This document shows positions 1-10,943 of a stretch of DNA of 64,000 nt, one piece after another. Source of the stretch: Kitasatospora viridis (lineage in GTDB: Bacteria > Actinomycetota > Actinomycetes > Streptomycetales > Streptomycetaceae); the NCBI RefSeq assembly GCF_007829815.1, contig NZ_VIWT01000001.1, positions 124,001-188,000 on the forward strand. The letters run 5' to 3'. Position 1 is the first letter of the stretch. Each line of letters begins with the position of its first letter. The notes beneath the pieces were generated by a model. It was given only the letters and a program-made list of their open reading frames with translations. It ran no database searches and had not been told where the DNA came from. Position numbers and translations under genes: made by a program.

Positions 1-2
1 TC

Positions 3-929
3 TTCCGGGTGGAGTTCGGGGCCGGGCTGATCAAGCTGCGCGGGGACCGCTGCTGGCGCGACCTGAGCTGCCTGAAGTACCACCACGAGACCCAGCCGAT
101 GCCCGGGCCGTTCAGCTGGTACTTCCACCACCTGCCGATGCCGCTGCACCGGGTCGAGGTGGCGGCCAACCACGTGGCCCAGCTGGGGCTGCCGGTGCTG
201 CTCTTCGCGCCGCAGCCGGTGGCCTCGGTGGCGGCCGCCGCCATGGTGGTGACCCAGCTCTGGCTGGTCGCCTCCGGCAACTTCGCCTGGCTGAACTGGC
301 TGACCGTCGCCCTGGCGTTCGGCGCGCTGCGGCTGCCCGGCGCGCCCTCCCCGCACGGGCACCGCGCGCCGCTCTGGTTCGAGGTGCTGGTGCTGGCCTT
401 CACCGCGCTGGTGCTGGCCCTGAGCTGGTGGCCGGCCCGCAACCTGCTCTCCCGCGGGCAGCTGATGAACTATTCGTTCAACCGGCTGCACCTGGTCAAC
501 ACCTACGGCGCGTTCGGCAGCATCAACCGGGTGCGGTTCGAGGTGGTGGTGGAGGGCACCGCGGAGGCGGTGCCGCGGGTGGGCACCCACTGGTCGGAGT
601 ACGGCTTCCGCGGCAAGCCCGGGGAGCTGCGCCGGCGCCCGCGCCAGTTCGCGCCCTACCACCTGCGGCTGGACTGGCTGATGTGGTTCGCCGCGATCTC
701 GCCGTCCTACGCCCGGCCGTGGTTCCCCGGGCTGCTGGACCGGCTGCTGGCCGGGGACCGGGCCACGCTGCGGCTGCTGCGGCACAACCCGTTCCCCGGG
801 GAGCCGCCCCGGCACGTGCGGGCGGTGCTCTACCGCTACCGGTTCAGCACCCCGGCCGAGCGGCGGGCCGACGGCAGCTGGTGGCACCGGGAGCGGGTCG
901 GGACGTACTACGCGGCGGTGGGTCGCTGA
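3..929 (+). CDS. Lipase maturation factor family protein (5' truncated by window edge)
   Basis: This is the C-terminal part of a polytopic membrane protein resembling the LMF1/LMF2 lipase maturation factors. The open frame runs into the window edge, so the true start lies upstream and the GTG at 9 is internal. The family signature is visible near the beginning (GAGLIKLRGD, then CWRDLSCLKYHHETQPMPGP), followed by hydrophobic helices around residues 55-75, 78-100 and 122-140. The C-terminal half is soluble and rich in Trp, Tyr and Arg, as in the family. Eukaryotic LMF1 helps lipases fold in the ER; the role of bacterial members is not established, so substrate and function are inference. It ends 7 bp before the convergent MDR gene. 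Confidence 0.8.
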   Translation, partial: FRVEFGAGLIKLRGDRCWRDLSCLKYHHETQPMPGPFSWYFHHLPMPLHRVEVAANHVAQLGLPVLLFAPQPVASVAAAAMVVTQLWLVASGNFAWLNWLTVALAFGALRLPGAPSPHGHRAPLWFEVLVLAFTALVLALSWWPARNLLSRGQLMNYSFNRLHLVNTYGAFGSINRVRFEVVVEGTAEAVPRVGTHWSEYGFRGKPGELRRRPRQFAPYHLRLDWLMWFAAISPSYARPWFPGLLDRLLAGDRATLRLLRHNPFPGEPPRHVRAVLYRYRFSTPAERRADGSWWHRERVGTYYAAVGR

Positions 930-936
930 GGGCCGG

Positions 937-1851
937 TCAGCCGATCCGCAGCACCACGCGGCCGAGGTTGGCCCGGTGCTCAAGACGGGCCACGGCCTCG
1001 GCGGCGCGCTCCAGCGGGAACTCCTCCGAGACGGGCTTGACCCGGCCGGCCGCGAGCAGCTCCCAGAGCTCGGCCCGCACCTCGGCAAGCAGCTCCGGAC
1101 GGTGCCGGGCCAGCTGACCCATCGACAGGCCGGTGACGGTGGCCATCGAGCCGAGCACCGCGCCCGCGTCCAGGGTGCCGCCGTAGCCGGCCAGGGTGAC
1201 CAGGCGGCCGAAGGGGCGCAGCGTGCCGAGCGCCCAGGGCAGCACGGCGCCGCCTGCGCCCTCCAGCACCAGGTCGACCGGGCCGGCCTGCTCCTGGTAG
1301 CCGACCACCTCGTCGGCGCCCAGGCCGCGCAAGAAGTCGGCCTTGGCCGCGGGGTCGCTCACGGCCGCGACCACCCGGCCCGCACCGAGCGCCTTCGCCA
1401 GCTGGACCAGCAGGTGACCGACGCCCCCGGCGGCGTTGGTGATCAGGACCGTGGCGCCGACGTCGAGCTGACCGACTTTCAGGGCGGAGAGCGCGACCAG
1501 GCCGCCGTGCACCAGGCCGAGCGCCTCGGCGGCGTCCGCCTCCTCGGGGACCGGGGTGATGGTGGCCGGATGGGCCGTCAGGACGTCGGCGAAGGTGTCC
1601 GCGGCCACACCGCCGACCCGCTGGCCGACCTGATGGCCCGTCACCCCGCTGCCGACGGCCGTGATCCGGCCGACGAAGCTGCCCCCCACCTGCGGATCGG
1701 GGGCGTGGAACTGCTTGAGCAGCATCAGGGTGACCCCGGCCACCTCCGCGCGGACCTGCACCTCACCCGAGGCCGGGCTGGGCACCGGCTGCTCGTCGAG
1801 CACCAGCGCCGCCGCGGTGTCACTGTCGCGATGGAAACGGATCTTGCGCAT
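937..1851 (-). CDS. Zinc-independent MDR-family NADPH:quinone oxidoreductase-like protein
   Basis: A 304-residue medium-chain dehydrogenase/reductase. It has an N-terminal GroES-like fold (about 1-110) and a Rossmann NADP-binding domain with the glycine motif NAAGGVG at 139-145. No Cys/His zinc ligands are seen, which places it with the quinone oxidoreductase/zeta-crystallin branch. It probably reduces quinones or enones with NADPH in the cytosol; the substrate is unknown. The ATG at 1851 has an AAGGGGGA ribosome site about 7 nt upstream. It is divergent from a MarR gene across an 80-bp gap with two inverted repeats, so MarR control, perhaps by an electrophile or quinone, is likely. Confidence 0.85.
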   Translation of the reverse strand: MRKIRFHRDSDTAAALVLDEQPVPSPASGEVQVRAEVAGVTLMLLKQFHAPDPQVGGSFVGRITAVGSGVTGHQVGQRVGGVAADTFADVLTAHPATITPVPEEADAAEALGLVHGGLVALSALKVGQLDVGATVLITNAAGGVGHLLVQLAKALGAGRVVAAVSDPAAKADFLRGLGADEVVGYQEQAGPVDLVLEGAGGAVLPWALGTLRPFGRLVTLAGYGGTLDAGAVLGSMATVTGLSMGQLARHRPELLAEVRAELWELLAAGRVKPVSEEFPLERAAEAVARLEHRANLGRVVLRIG

Positions 1852-1870
1852 CTGGCATCCCCCTTGTATT

Positions 1871-1887
1871 CGTTGGCGGTCCCAACG
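1871..1887. promoter_or_regulatory. Probable MarR operator 1
   Basis: Inverted repeat CGTTGG-5 nt-CCAACG in the divergent promoter region between the MDR gene and the MarR gene. Arms and spacer fit a MarR dimer site. A second copy is centred 28 bp away. Confidence 0.6.
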
Positions 1888-1898
1888 ATAGCAGCTTT

Positions 1899-1915
1899 CA
1901 TTGGGATGACCAACG
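1899..1915. promoter_or_regulatory. Probable MarR operator 2
   Basis: Second copy of the inverted repeat, CATTGG-5 nt-CCAACG, with one mismatch between the arms. It ends 16 bp before the MarR start codon and probably overlaps that gene's promoter, which would give autoregulation. Confidence 0.6.
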
Positions 1916-1931
1916 GTTTTAGGATGTGCGC

Positions 1932-2372
1932 ATGACCGACGCTCCGTTCAGCCGCCTGCAGACCCTCCCCAGCTGGCTCCTCGGCCGGGCCGGGGCGCTC
2001 GGCCACCGACTGGTCGCCGAGGCGATGGCCGAGGAGGACAGCAAGCTGGGCCACCACGCGGTGCTCGCCGCCGTGGCCGAGCACGGACCGCTCGCCCAGG
2101 CCGAGCTCTCCCGCCTGGTCCGGATCGACCCCAAGGACATCGTCGGGATCGTGAACGACCTGTCGGCCCGCGAACTGCTGGTGCGCCGCAAGGACCCGCG
2201 CGACGCCAGGAAGAACGCGATCGCGCTCACCCCCGCCGGCGCCGAGCTGCTGGCCCGGCTGCGAGTGCGCACCGACGCGGCCAACGAGCAGCTGCTGGCG
2301 CCGCTCGATCCGGCCGAGCGCGAACAACTACTCATCTTGGTACGCAAGATGATCGAAGGACGGATCGGGTGA
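1932..2372 (+). CDS. MarR-family transcriptional regulator
   Basis: A 146-residue winged-helix regulator. The first third forms dimerisation helices. The HTH and wing lie at about 55-105 (AELSRLVRIDPKDIVGIVNDL, then RRKDPRDARKNAIALTPAG), with the usual D-x-R-D wing tip. I chose the ATG at 1932 rather than the GTG two codons upstream because the protein then begins like its relatives. Two matching inverted repeats lie between it and the divergent oxidoreductase gene, so it probably represses that gene and itself. The inducer is not visible from sequence. Confidence 0.88.
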   Translation: MTDAPFSRLQTLPSWLLGRAGALGHRLVAEAMAEEDSKLGHHAVLAAVAEHGPLAQAELSRLVRIDPKDIVGIVNDLSARELLVRRKDPRDARKNAIALTPAGAELLARLRVRTDAANEQLLAPLDPAEREQLLILVRKMIEGRIG

Positions 2373-2412
2373 CCGTCGCCCCGGAGCGCGCCGGTCCGGC
2401 AGGATGGGGCAC

Positions 2413-3036
2413 ATGAGCGAGCTTGACACCGCCCCCGCCCCCTCCGACCAGAGACTGGTGCGCGGCGCGCGGGCCCGACACGCCATTGCCCGCCACGCGG
2501 CCGACGTCGCGTCCCTGGAGGGGCTCAGCGGCCTGAGCATCGGCCGGCTGGCCACCGACCTCCAGCTCAGCAAGAGCGGGATCGCCACCCTCTTCGGCAC
2601 CAAGGAGAAGCTGCAACTGGCCGCCGTGGCCGCCGCCCACGAGGCCTTCCTGGACGCCGTGGTCCGCCCCACCGCCTCCGCCGAGCCCGGCGCCGACCGG
2701 CTGCGGCTGCTCACCGAGCACTGGATCGAGTACATCGAGGCCCCGCTCTTCCCCGGCGGCTGCTTCTGGGTCGCCAACCTCGCGGACTTCGACAGCCGCC
2801 CCGGGCCGGTCCGCGACGCCCTGCTGCGCCACCACCAGGACTGGCTGGGCCTGCTCGGGTCCGAGCTCCAACACGCCGTGGACACCGCCCAGATCGCCCC
2901 GCTGGACGTCGAGCTGGCCACCTTCCAGCTCGCGGCGGCGCTGGCGGCCGCGAACACGGCGGTGCTGATCGGCGACGAGCGCGCGGCGAGCAAGATCCGC
3001 CGGGTGGTCGCGGGGCTGCTCCGGCCCGTGGGGTGA
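2413..3036 (+). CDS. TetR/AcrR-family transcriptional regulator
   Basis: A 207-residue one-component regulator. The N-terminal HTH is at about 40-68 (LSIGRLATDLQLSKSGIATLFGTKEKL), followed by a helical ligand-binding domain of the TetR_C type that includes a conserved PGGCFWVANLADFDSRPGPV stretch. ATG codons at 2404 and 2413 are both possible; 2413 is preferred because GATGGGG lies at ribosome-site distance. It starts 40 bp after the MarR gene on the same strand. Its targets could be itself or the downstream sigma-like and MFS genes, which is inference. Confidence 0.85.
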   Translation: MSELDTAPAPSDQRLVRGARARHAIARHAADVASLEGLSGLSIGRLATDLQLSKSGIATLFGTKEKLQLAAVAAAHEAFLDAVVRPTASAEPGADRLRLLTEHWIEYIEAPLFPGGCFWVANLADFDSRPGPVRDALLRHHQDWLGLLGSELQHAVDTAQIAPLDVELATFQLAAALAAANTAVLIGDERAASKIRRVVAGLLRPVG

Positions 3037-3061
3037 CGCCGTCACATCGACGGCCCCGATT

Positions 3062-3097
3062 CCGTCAATCCGTTGACGGAGCTCATTGACGGAGCTC
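3062..3097. repeat. Three TTGACGG motifs, one inverted and two in 13-bp tandem
   Basis: CCGTCAA at 3062-3068 is inverted relative to TTGACGGAGCTC at 3073-3084, which is repeated directly at 3086-3097. The set sits 33 bp before the sigma-like gene. TTGACGG also resembles a -35 element, so the site may be an operator, a promoter element or both. Confidence 0.5.
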
Positions 3098-3129
3098 GTC
3101 GGCGGAACTCGACGAAGGGGGCGCGACCG

Positions 3130-3564
3130 GTGGAGCACCAGGAATTCCCGGCCGAACTGCACGCGATGGCACGGCGATTGCTCGGTTCGGCCGAGGAGGC
3201 GGAGCGGGCCCTGCGGGAGGCCCGGCGCCGGGCCGACCGGGCGGAGGAGCTGAGCCCCTGGCTGACCACCCTGGTCGGCCGGGTCGCCCTGGAGCGGGTG
3301 CGCGAGCGGCCGGCCCGGGGCGAGCGGTCACCGTCCGGGGGGCAGCCGGAGCCGGACGCCACCGTCCCCGCCCTGCTCGTGGTGCTCGGGTCGCTGCCGC
3401 CCGCCGAGCGGCTCGCCCTGCTGCTGCTCGACCTGTTCGACCTCCCGCTCGCGGAGGCGGCCCGGATCCTCGGCGCGAGCGAGCAGGGCACCTGCCTGCT
3501 CGCCGAGCAGGCGCACGACCGGCTCCAGGGGCGGCCGCCAGTTCCTCGACATCAAGTATCTTGA
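3130..3564 (+). CDS. Compact sigma-factor-like protein (ECF sigma70 regions 2 and 4)
   Basis: A 144-residue protein. Residues 12-62 (RRLLGSAEEAERALREA, then SPWLTTLVGRVALERVRER) resemble shortened sigma region 2. Residues 85-133 (LGSLPPAERLALLLLDLFDL, then LAEAARILGAS) resemble region 4 with its HTH. Typical ECF sigma factors have 170-200 residues, and SigJ-like members carry an extra C-terminal domain that is absent here. It may be a minimal ECF sigma or a decayed one. The GTG at 3130 follows GAAGGGGG by 8 nt; the frame also stays open back to a TTG at 3073. No anti-sigma gene is adjacent. Its stop codon lies inside a palindrome upstream of the MFS gene. Confidence 0.6.
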   Translation: MEHQEFPAELHAMARRLLGSAEEAERALREARRRADRAEELSPWLTTLVGRVALERVRERPARGERSPSGGQPEPDATVPALLVVLGSLPPAERLALLLLDLFDLPLAEAARILGASEQGTCLLAEQAHDRLQGRPPVPRHQVS

Positions 3565-3572
3565 CCTCAAGA
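3552..3572. promoter_or_regulatory. CTTGA/TCAAG operator-like repeats upstream of the MFS gene
   Basis: TCAAG-TAT-CTTGA (3552-3564) overlaps TCTTGA-CC-TCAAGA (3559-3572), giving two interleaved inverted repeats about 50 bp before the transporter start and across the stop codon of the preceding gene. CTTGA/TCAAG palindromes are common MarR-type operators, so this is a candidate control site for the exporter. Confidence 0.5.
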
Positions 3573-3621
3573 GTTTTCTCCGGCAGGCTGCTCCGCGAAC
3601 GATCCGACCCGGGGGGACGCC

Positions 3622-4911
3622 ATGCGCACGAGCAACGACGGACTGCTGGCCCAGCTGCGCCACCCGCCGGGAGGGCGGGACGCCCGGCTGATGCTCGCCG
3701 CACAAGGCCTCGACCGGACCGGCACCGGCATGTGGTGGGCGGCCTCGGTGCTCTACTTCACCTACGTCGCCCACCTGGACGCCCGCCAGGTCGGCCTGCT
3801 GCTCGGCGTCGCCGCGATCGCGGGCGTCGCCGGCTCGCCGATCGCCGGATGGCTCGCCGAACGCCGCTCGGTGCGGCGGCTGCTGATCGCCTGTCACCTG
3901 CTGCGGCTGGCGGCCATGCTGCTCCTGCTGGTCTGCCACGGCTTCGGCGAGCTGCTGCCGCTGGTCGCGCTGACCAGCCTGGGCGACCGGGCCGCCAAGA
4001 CCCTGGAGATGCTCTTCGCCACCCGGGTCGCAGGCCAGCAACGGGCCGTCTACCAGGCACTCTTCCGCACCATCGCCAACGCCGGCTACGCGGTCGGCGC
4101 GGGCATCGCGGCGATCGGCATCGCGATCGGCACGGTCGGCGCCTACCAGGCGCTGATCCTGGTCAACGGGCTCTCCTACGTGGGTGCGGCGCTGCTGATC
4201 CGGCGCACCGGGCCGGAGGCCGGGCAGACCACCGCGCGGGCCGCCGCTGCCGAGCAGACCGGCCCCAACCCGTGGCGGGACCGCGGCTACCTGCTCTTCG
4301 TGCTGCTGGACGTGGTGATGAACCTGGACGACGGGGTGCTCAACGTCGGCCTGCCGCTCTGGCTGATCCATCGCACCCACGCCCCGCACGCCCTGGTGCC
4401 GGCCTTCCTGGTGATCAACACCGTCATGGTGGTGCTGCTGCAGATGCGGTTCTCCGGCTGGGCCGGCACCCCACGCCGGGCCGCCACCGCCGTGGCGCTG
4501 AACGGCGCGACGATGCTGGCCTGCTGCCTGGTCATCGCCTTCGGCACCGGCGGCGGCGCCTGGACCGCTGCCCTGGCGATGGTGCTCGCCGCGATGCTCA
4601 CCACCGTCGCCGAGCTGCTCCGGTCGGTCAGCTCCTGGGAACTCGCCGTCTCGCTGGCCCCGGAGCAGGCGCGCGCCTCCTACCTGGGCGTGGCGGGCAT
4701 GTCCCAGTCCATCGAGAAGGCGGCCGGCCCGCTGCTGCTCACCGGCGCGGTGTTCGCCGCCGGGCCGGCCGGGTGGCTGGCCCTGGGCGCCGTGCTGACC
4801 GGCGTGGGCGCCCTCCAACGCGGCGCCTGCCTGCGCCGGTTGACGGCCCTGCGGGCGGCCGCGGCGGAGCCGGTCACCGCGCCGCAGGAAGCGGCCGTGC
4901 CCGCGAACTGA
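3622..4911 (+). CDS. MFS transporter
   Basis: A 429-residue major facilitator with about 12 hydrophobic helices, including a GLLLGVAAIAGVAGSPIAGW segment and the A-like loop ERRSVRR after helix 2. It lacks long soluble domains and probably works as a proton-coupled exporter; the substrate cannot be read from sequence. The ATG at 3622 follows GGGGGAC closely. It lies 57 bp after the sigma-like gene, with an operator-like palindrome between, so regulation by MarR or by the sigma-like protein are both possible. Confidence 0.85.
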   Translation: MRTSNDGLLAQLRHPPGGRDARLMLAAQGLDRTGTGMWWAASVLYFTYVAHLDARQVGLLLGVAAIAGVAGSPIAGWLAERRSVRRLLIACHLLRLAAMLLLLVCHGFGELLPLVALTSLGDRAAKTLEMLFATRVAGQQRAVYQALFRTIANAGYAVGAGIAAIGIAIGTVGAYQALILVNGLSYVGAALLIRRTGPEAGQTTARAAAAEQTGPNPWRDRGYLLFVLLDVVMNLDDGVLNVGLPLWLIHRTHAPHALVPAFLVINTVMVVLLQMRFSGWAGTPRRAATAVALNGATMLACCLVIAFGTGGGAWTAALAMVLAAMLTTVAELLRSVSSWELAVSLAPEQARASYLGVAGMSQSIEKAAGPLLLTGAVFAAGPAGWLALGAVLTGVGALQRGACLRRLTALRAAAAEPVTAPQEAAVPAN

Positions 4912-4984
4912 CACCGGGACAGCCCCGAGCTAACGGTTCGACAACTCCGGGGCCGGCGGCCCGTCAGCCGCGCAGACTGAACGC

Positions 4985-5398
4985 ATGGTCGAAGCACCGG
5001 AGTTGTCGCCACAGCCGGCCCCCAGGGCCCCGCATCCCACGCCGTCCCGGACGGTCGGCACCGTCACGGACGTCCTGCTCGGTCTCGGGCTGCTGAGTCT
5101 GATCGGGATCGCCACGCTGGTGGGCGTCTTCTGCAACGCGATGGCGTTGTGGAGCAACTCGGAAGACGCACGGCGCGATCTCGGGCGGTTCGCGTGGTGG
5201 CTCGTCGTCGTGCTGGCCGTCGCCGTGGCGATCGCCGTCCTCGCCGCCCGGAAGGGGGCCCGGTGGACCGCGCGCATCCACTTCGGCGCGTCGGGCGTCC
5301 TCGCCCTTCTCCTGCTGCTCGCGGCGGGCCCGCTCACCGCGCCCCCGAACGTAGCCCTCGCGTACCGCCCCGTGACGGTCTGCCCGTCCGGCGGCTGA
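4985..5398 (+). CDS. Small integral membrane protein of unknown function
   Basis: A 137-residue protein that I do not recognise with confidence. A Pro-rich N-terminus (1-25) precedes three hydrophobic segments at about 28-52, 67-86 and 98-118, so it is probably a three-helix membrane protein. The segment between helices 1 and 2 (WSNSEDARRDLGRFAWW) is charged. The short C-terminal tail carries one Cys. It is a single gene, convergent with the Nei/Fpg gene 9 bp away. Codon use matches its neighbours, so it looks like a real gene. Confidence 0.65.
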   Translation: MVEAPELSPQPAPRAPHPTPSRTVGTVTDVLLGLGLLSLIGIATLVGVFCNAMALWSNSEDARRDLGRFAWWLVVVLAVAVAIAVLAARKGARWTARIHFGASGVLALLLLLAAGPLTAPPNVALAYRPVTVCPSGG

Positions 5399-5412
5399 GC
5401 GAACGGCTCAGC
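5394..5412. terminator. Small bidirectional hairpin across both stop codons
   Basis: GCTGAGC-5 nt-GCTCAGC. The 7-bp stem contains the stop codons of the two convergent genes. It is short for a terminator and there is no T-tract. Confidence 0.35.
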
Positions 5413-6214
5413 GCTGCTGGCAGCGCGGGCACCAGAACAGGTTGCGCGCCGCGTGCTCCTCGGTGCGCACCTCGGTGCCGCAGACCAGGCACGGCTGGCC
5501 TGCCCGGCGGTAGACGTAGACCTCCCCGCCGTGGTCGTCGACGCGGGGCGGGCGGCCCATCGCCTCGGGGGTGTGCTCGGGGCGGACGGTGTCGATCCGG
5601 CCGATCGCGGCGCCGCCGCGCATCAGCTCGACCAGGTCGGCCCAGATCGCGTCCCACTCAGCCCGGCCCAGGTCGCGGCCGGCCCGGTGCGGGTTGACGG
5701 CGTGTCGGAAGAGCACCTCGGCGCGGTAGACGTTGCCCACACCGGCGAGCACCTTCTGGTCCATCAGCAGCGCGGCCACCGTCGTGCGGCTGCGGGAGAT
5801 CCGCTGCCAGGCCTGCTCCGGGTCGGCGTCGGCGCGCAGCGGGTCCGGGCCTAGGCGGGCGTGCACCGCGTCCTTCTCGGCGGGGGTGAGGAGTTCGCAG
5901 GTGTTGGGGCCGCGCAGGTCGGCGTAATGGGCATTATTGACGAGCCGCAGCCGGATCAGGCCCACCGGGTCCGGCGCCTCCCCCGCGCCGAAGGTGTAGC
6001 CGCCGTACAGGCCCAGGTGGATGTGCAGCCAGCCGGCCGGGAAGCCGAGGAAGAGGTGCTTGCCGTCCGCCTCGGCCCGCTCCAGCGGCTGACCGTCGAT
6101 CAGCTTGGCACCGTCGGCGAACCGGCCCTGCGGGCTGGAGACGGCGACCGGGGCGCCGCCGAACAGCCGGGTGTGCTCGGCGGCGAGGCGGTGCAGGATG
6201 TGGCCTTCGGGCAT
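5408..6214 (-). CDS. Fpg/Nei-family DNA glycosylase/AP lyase
   Basis: A 268-residue base-excision repair enzyme. After removal of Met1 the N-terminal Pro2 would be the Schiff-base nucleophile, followed by Glu3 (MPEGH). Lys52 is at the expected position of the conserved catalytic lysine. The H2TH region lies around 130-190, and a C-terminal zinc finger uses C242-x2-C245 and C262-x2-C265. The MPEGHxxHRLA start is typical of the actinobacterial endonuclease VIII-like branch, which removes oxidised pyrimidines; the exact substrate is inferred. AGGAAG precedes the ATG at 6214. It lies 16 bp downstream of the P-loop gene and is probably co-transcribed with it. Confidence 0.88.
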   Translation of the reverse strand: MPEGHILHRLAAEHTRLFGGAPVAVSSPQGRFADGAKLIDGQPLERAEADGKHLFLGFPAGWLHIHLGLYGGYTFGAGEAPDPVGLIRLRLVNNAHYADLRGPNTCELLTPAEKDAVHARLGPDPLRADADPEQAWQRISRSRTTVAALLMDQKVLAGVGNVYRAEVLFRHAVNPHRAGRDLGRAEWDAIWADLVELMRGGAAIGRIDTVRPEHTPEAMGRPPRVDDHGGEVYVYRRAGQPCLVCGTEVRTEEHAARNLFWCPRCQQR

Positions 6215-6230
6215 GGCAGGGCTTCCTCGT

Positions 6231-7061
6231 TCAGCGGACCGGGCGCCCGGCCAGCCGGGCCGCGATCATCCGGTCCAGCGCCGCCGCGGTCTCGGCCACG
6301 TCGAGCTGGGTGTTGTCGATGATCGGCAGGCCGGAGTTGTACCAGCCGGCCATCCGGCCGTGGATCAGCGCCACCTGCTCGTCGCTGAGCCGCCGGTTGC
6401 CGGAGCGCCGGGCGTTGCGGGCCAGCACGGTGTCCAGGCCGGGCAGCAGGATCACCGGGATCATGCCCGGGCCGATGTGCCGCTTCCAACCGCCCAGGCC
6501 GATCGCGGGACGGTCCGGGAAGACCGCGTCGTCGATGATGCAGGAGATGCCGTTGGCCAGGTAGTTGCGGCAGGCGAAGCCGCAGGTGCGGCGGGCCAGC
6601 CGGTACTGCGCCTCGGTGTCGCTGTTCCAGCCGGACTGCGGGTTGGCGAAGCCGGACTGCACCCACTCGCGGACGTCGTCCAGGCTGATGTGCGCGGTCG
6701 GCACCGAGCGGCGCTCGGCCCAATGGCGGGCCACCGTGGTCTTGCCGGCGCCGGCCGGGCCGATCAGCAGCACCGCGAGCGGGCCGACGTGCTGCGCCGG
6801 GCTCGGGGTGGCCGGGGGCAGTTGCACGGGGGCGCCGGTGGGCAGCACGAAGTGGCCGGTGCTGCCGGGCGGGATGGCCACCGCGGGCGCGCTGAGCGGC
6901 GGCCGGCGAGGTGCTGCGCCCGGAGCTCCCGAGGGCAGTGCGGGCACCAGCGGCGGGGCGGTCGGGCGGGCCGGCAGCGCCGGCGCGGACCCCTGGCGCT
7001 TCGGCACGGGTGGCGGACCCACCGGCCGTGGGGGCACTCCCCCGCCGTACTGCTGCGACAC
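6231..7061 (-). CDS. P-loop ATP-binding protein with Pro-rich N-terminus
   Basis: A 276-residue protein. Residues 1-92 are low-complexity Pro/Ala/Gly sequence. A kinase-like P-loop domain follows, with Walker A GPAGAGKTT at 101-109. The domain resembles the AAA_33/zeta-toxin-like kinase family (an ISLDDVREWVQSGF segment follows strand 2). A small-molecule or nucleotide kinase activity is plausible but the substrate is unknown. It starts at a GTG (7061) and is followed by the Nei/Fpg gene on the same strand. It lies 78 bp after the end of the aro operon and is a frequent neighbour of those genes in streptomycetes. Confidence 0.7.
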   Translation of the reverse strand: MSQQYGGGVPPRPVGPPPVPKRQGSAPALPARPTAPPLVPALPSGAPGAAPRRPPLSAPAVAIPPGSTGHFVLPTGAPVQLPPATPSPAQHVGPLAVLLIGPAGAGKTTVARHWAERRSVPTAHISLDDVREWVQSGFANPQSGWNSDTEAQYRLARRTCGFACRNYLANGISCIIDDAVFPDRPAIGLGGWKRHIGPGMIPVILLPGLDTVLARNARRSGNRRLSDEQVALIHGRMAGWYNSGLPIIDNTQLDVAETAAALDRMIAARLAGRPVR

Positions 7062-7139
7062 CTCGACACACCTCCCGCTGGGGACCCTACACGCAGTCCC
7101 GGCGGCGAGCCCAGCCCGCCACCGGGACCTCGGCAGGCC

Positions 7140-10376
<3,237 letters not shown>

Positions 10377-10670
10377 CGGTGCTCCTTCATAGCGGACTCC
10401 CCGGGCGCCCGGGGCGGCGCCGGTCGGGCCCCGCCGGGGCCCGCGTCCCGATCCTTTCACGTCCCGGCACCTGGACGGGTCATGGTCCGGTTGGCGGACG
10501 CCAGGTGTTCACCGCGCGGTCCCGCGGTCCCAGGAACGGTTGCGGCCCGGGCCCTCGGGGCCGCCGGGTCGATGGTGCACAATGGACTGACCGCCGCCAT
10601 CCCGCGGCCACCGGACGAGACGCGCCGTACCCGGACCGACAAGACGACGCACCGTCAGGAGGACGCCGGT

Positions 10671-10922
10671 ATGGAGCAGGCCGTTCAGGTCTTCGGATCG
10701 ATTCTGATCCTCGTACCCTTCGCGCTCGCCCAGTGGGGCCGGATCAGCGCGCACTCCCGCCCGTACCTGCTGCTGAACCTGTGCGGTTCGGCGATCCTCG
10801 CGGTGCTCGCCGGGCTCACCTCGCAGTGGGGGTTCCTGCTGCTGGAGGGCGTCTGGGCGGTGGTCTCGGCGAACAGCCTGATCGCCGCGCTGCGCGGGCG
10901 CACCCCGCGGGCCACCCACTAG
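10671..10922 (+). CDS. Small membrane protein, CBU_0592-like
   Basis: An 83-residue protein with three hydrophobic segments (about 3-21, 28-49 and 52-74) and a short basic C-terminus. The pattern, including QxxGxxLILVPFAL and the SQWGFLLLEGVWAVVS segment, matches the CBU_0592 membrane family, whose function is unknown. AGGAGG stands 8 nt before the ATG. It lies alone between the divergent aroC and the convergent aroE and is probably expressed from its own promoter in the 294-bp gap. Confidence 0.75.
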   Translation: MEQAVQVFGSILILVPFALAQWGRISAHSRPYLLLNLCGSAILAVLAGLTSQWGFLLLEGVWAVVSANSLIAALRGRTPRATH

Positions 10923-10943
10923 CCGAACCGGCCGAGCAGCGGC

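Noticed and set aside
3328..4914. 528-codon minus-strand frame opposite the sigma-like and MFS genes
   Set aside because: Gly/Arg/Gln-rich shadow without any recognisable domain.
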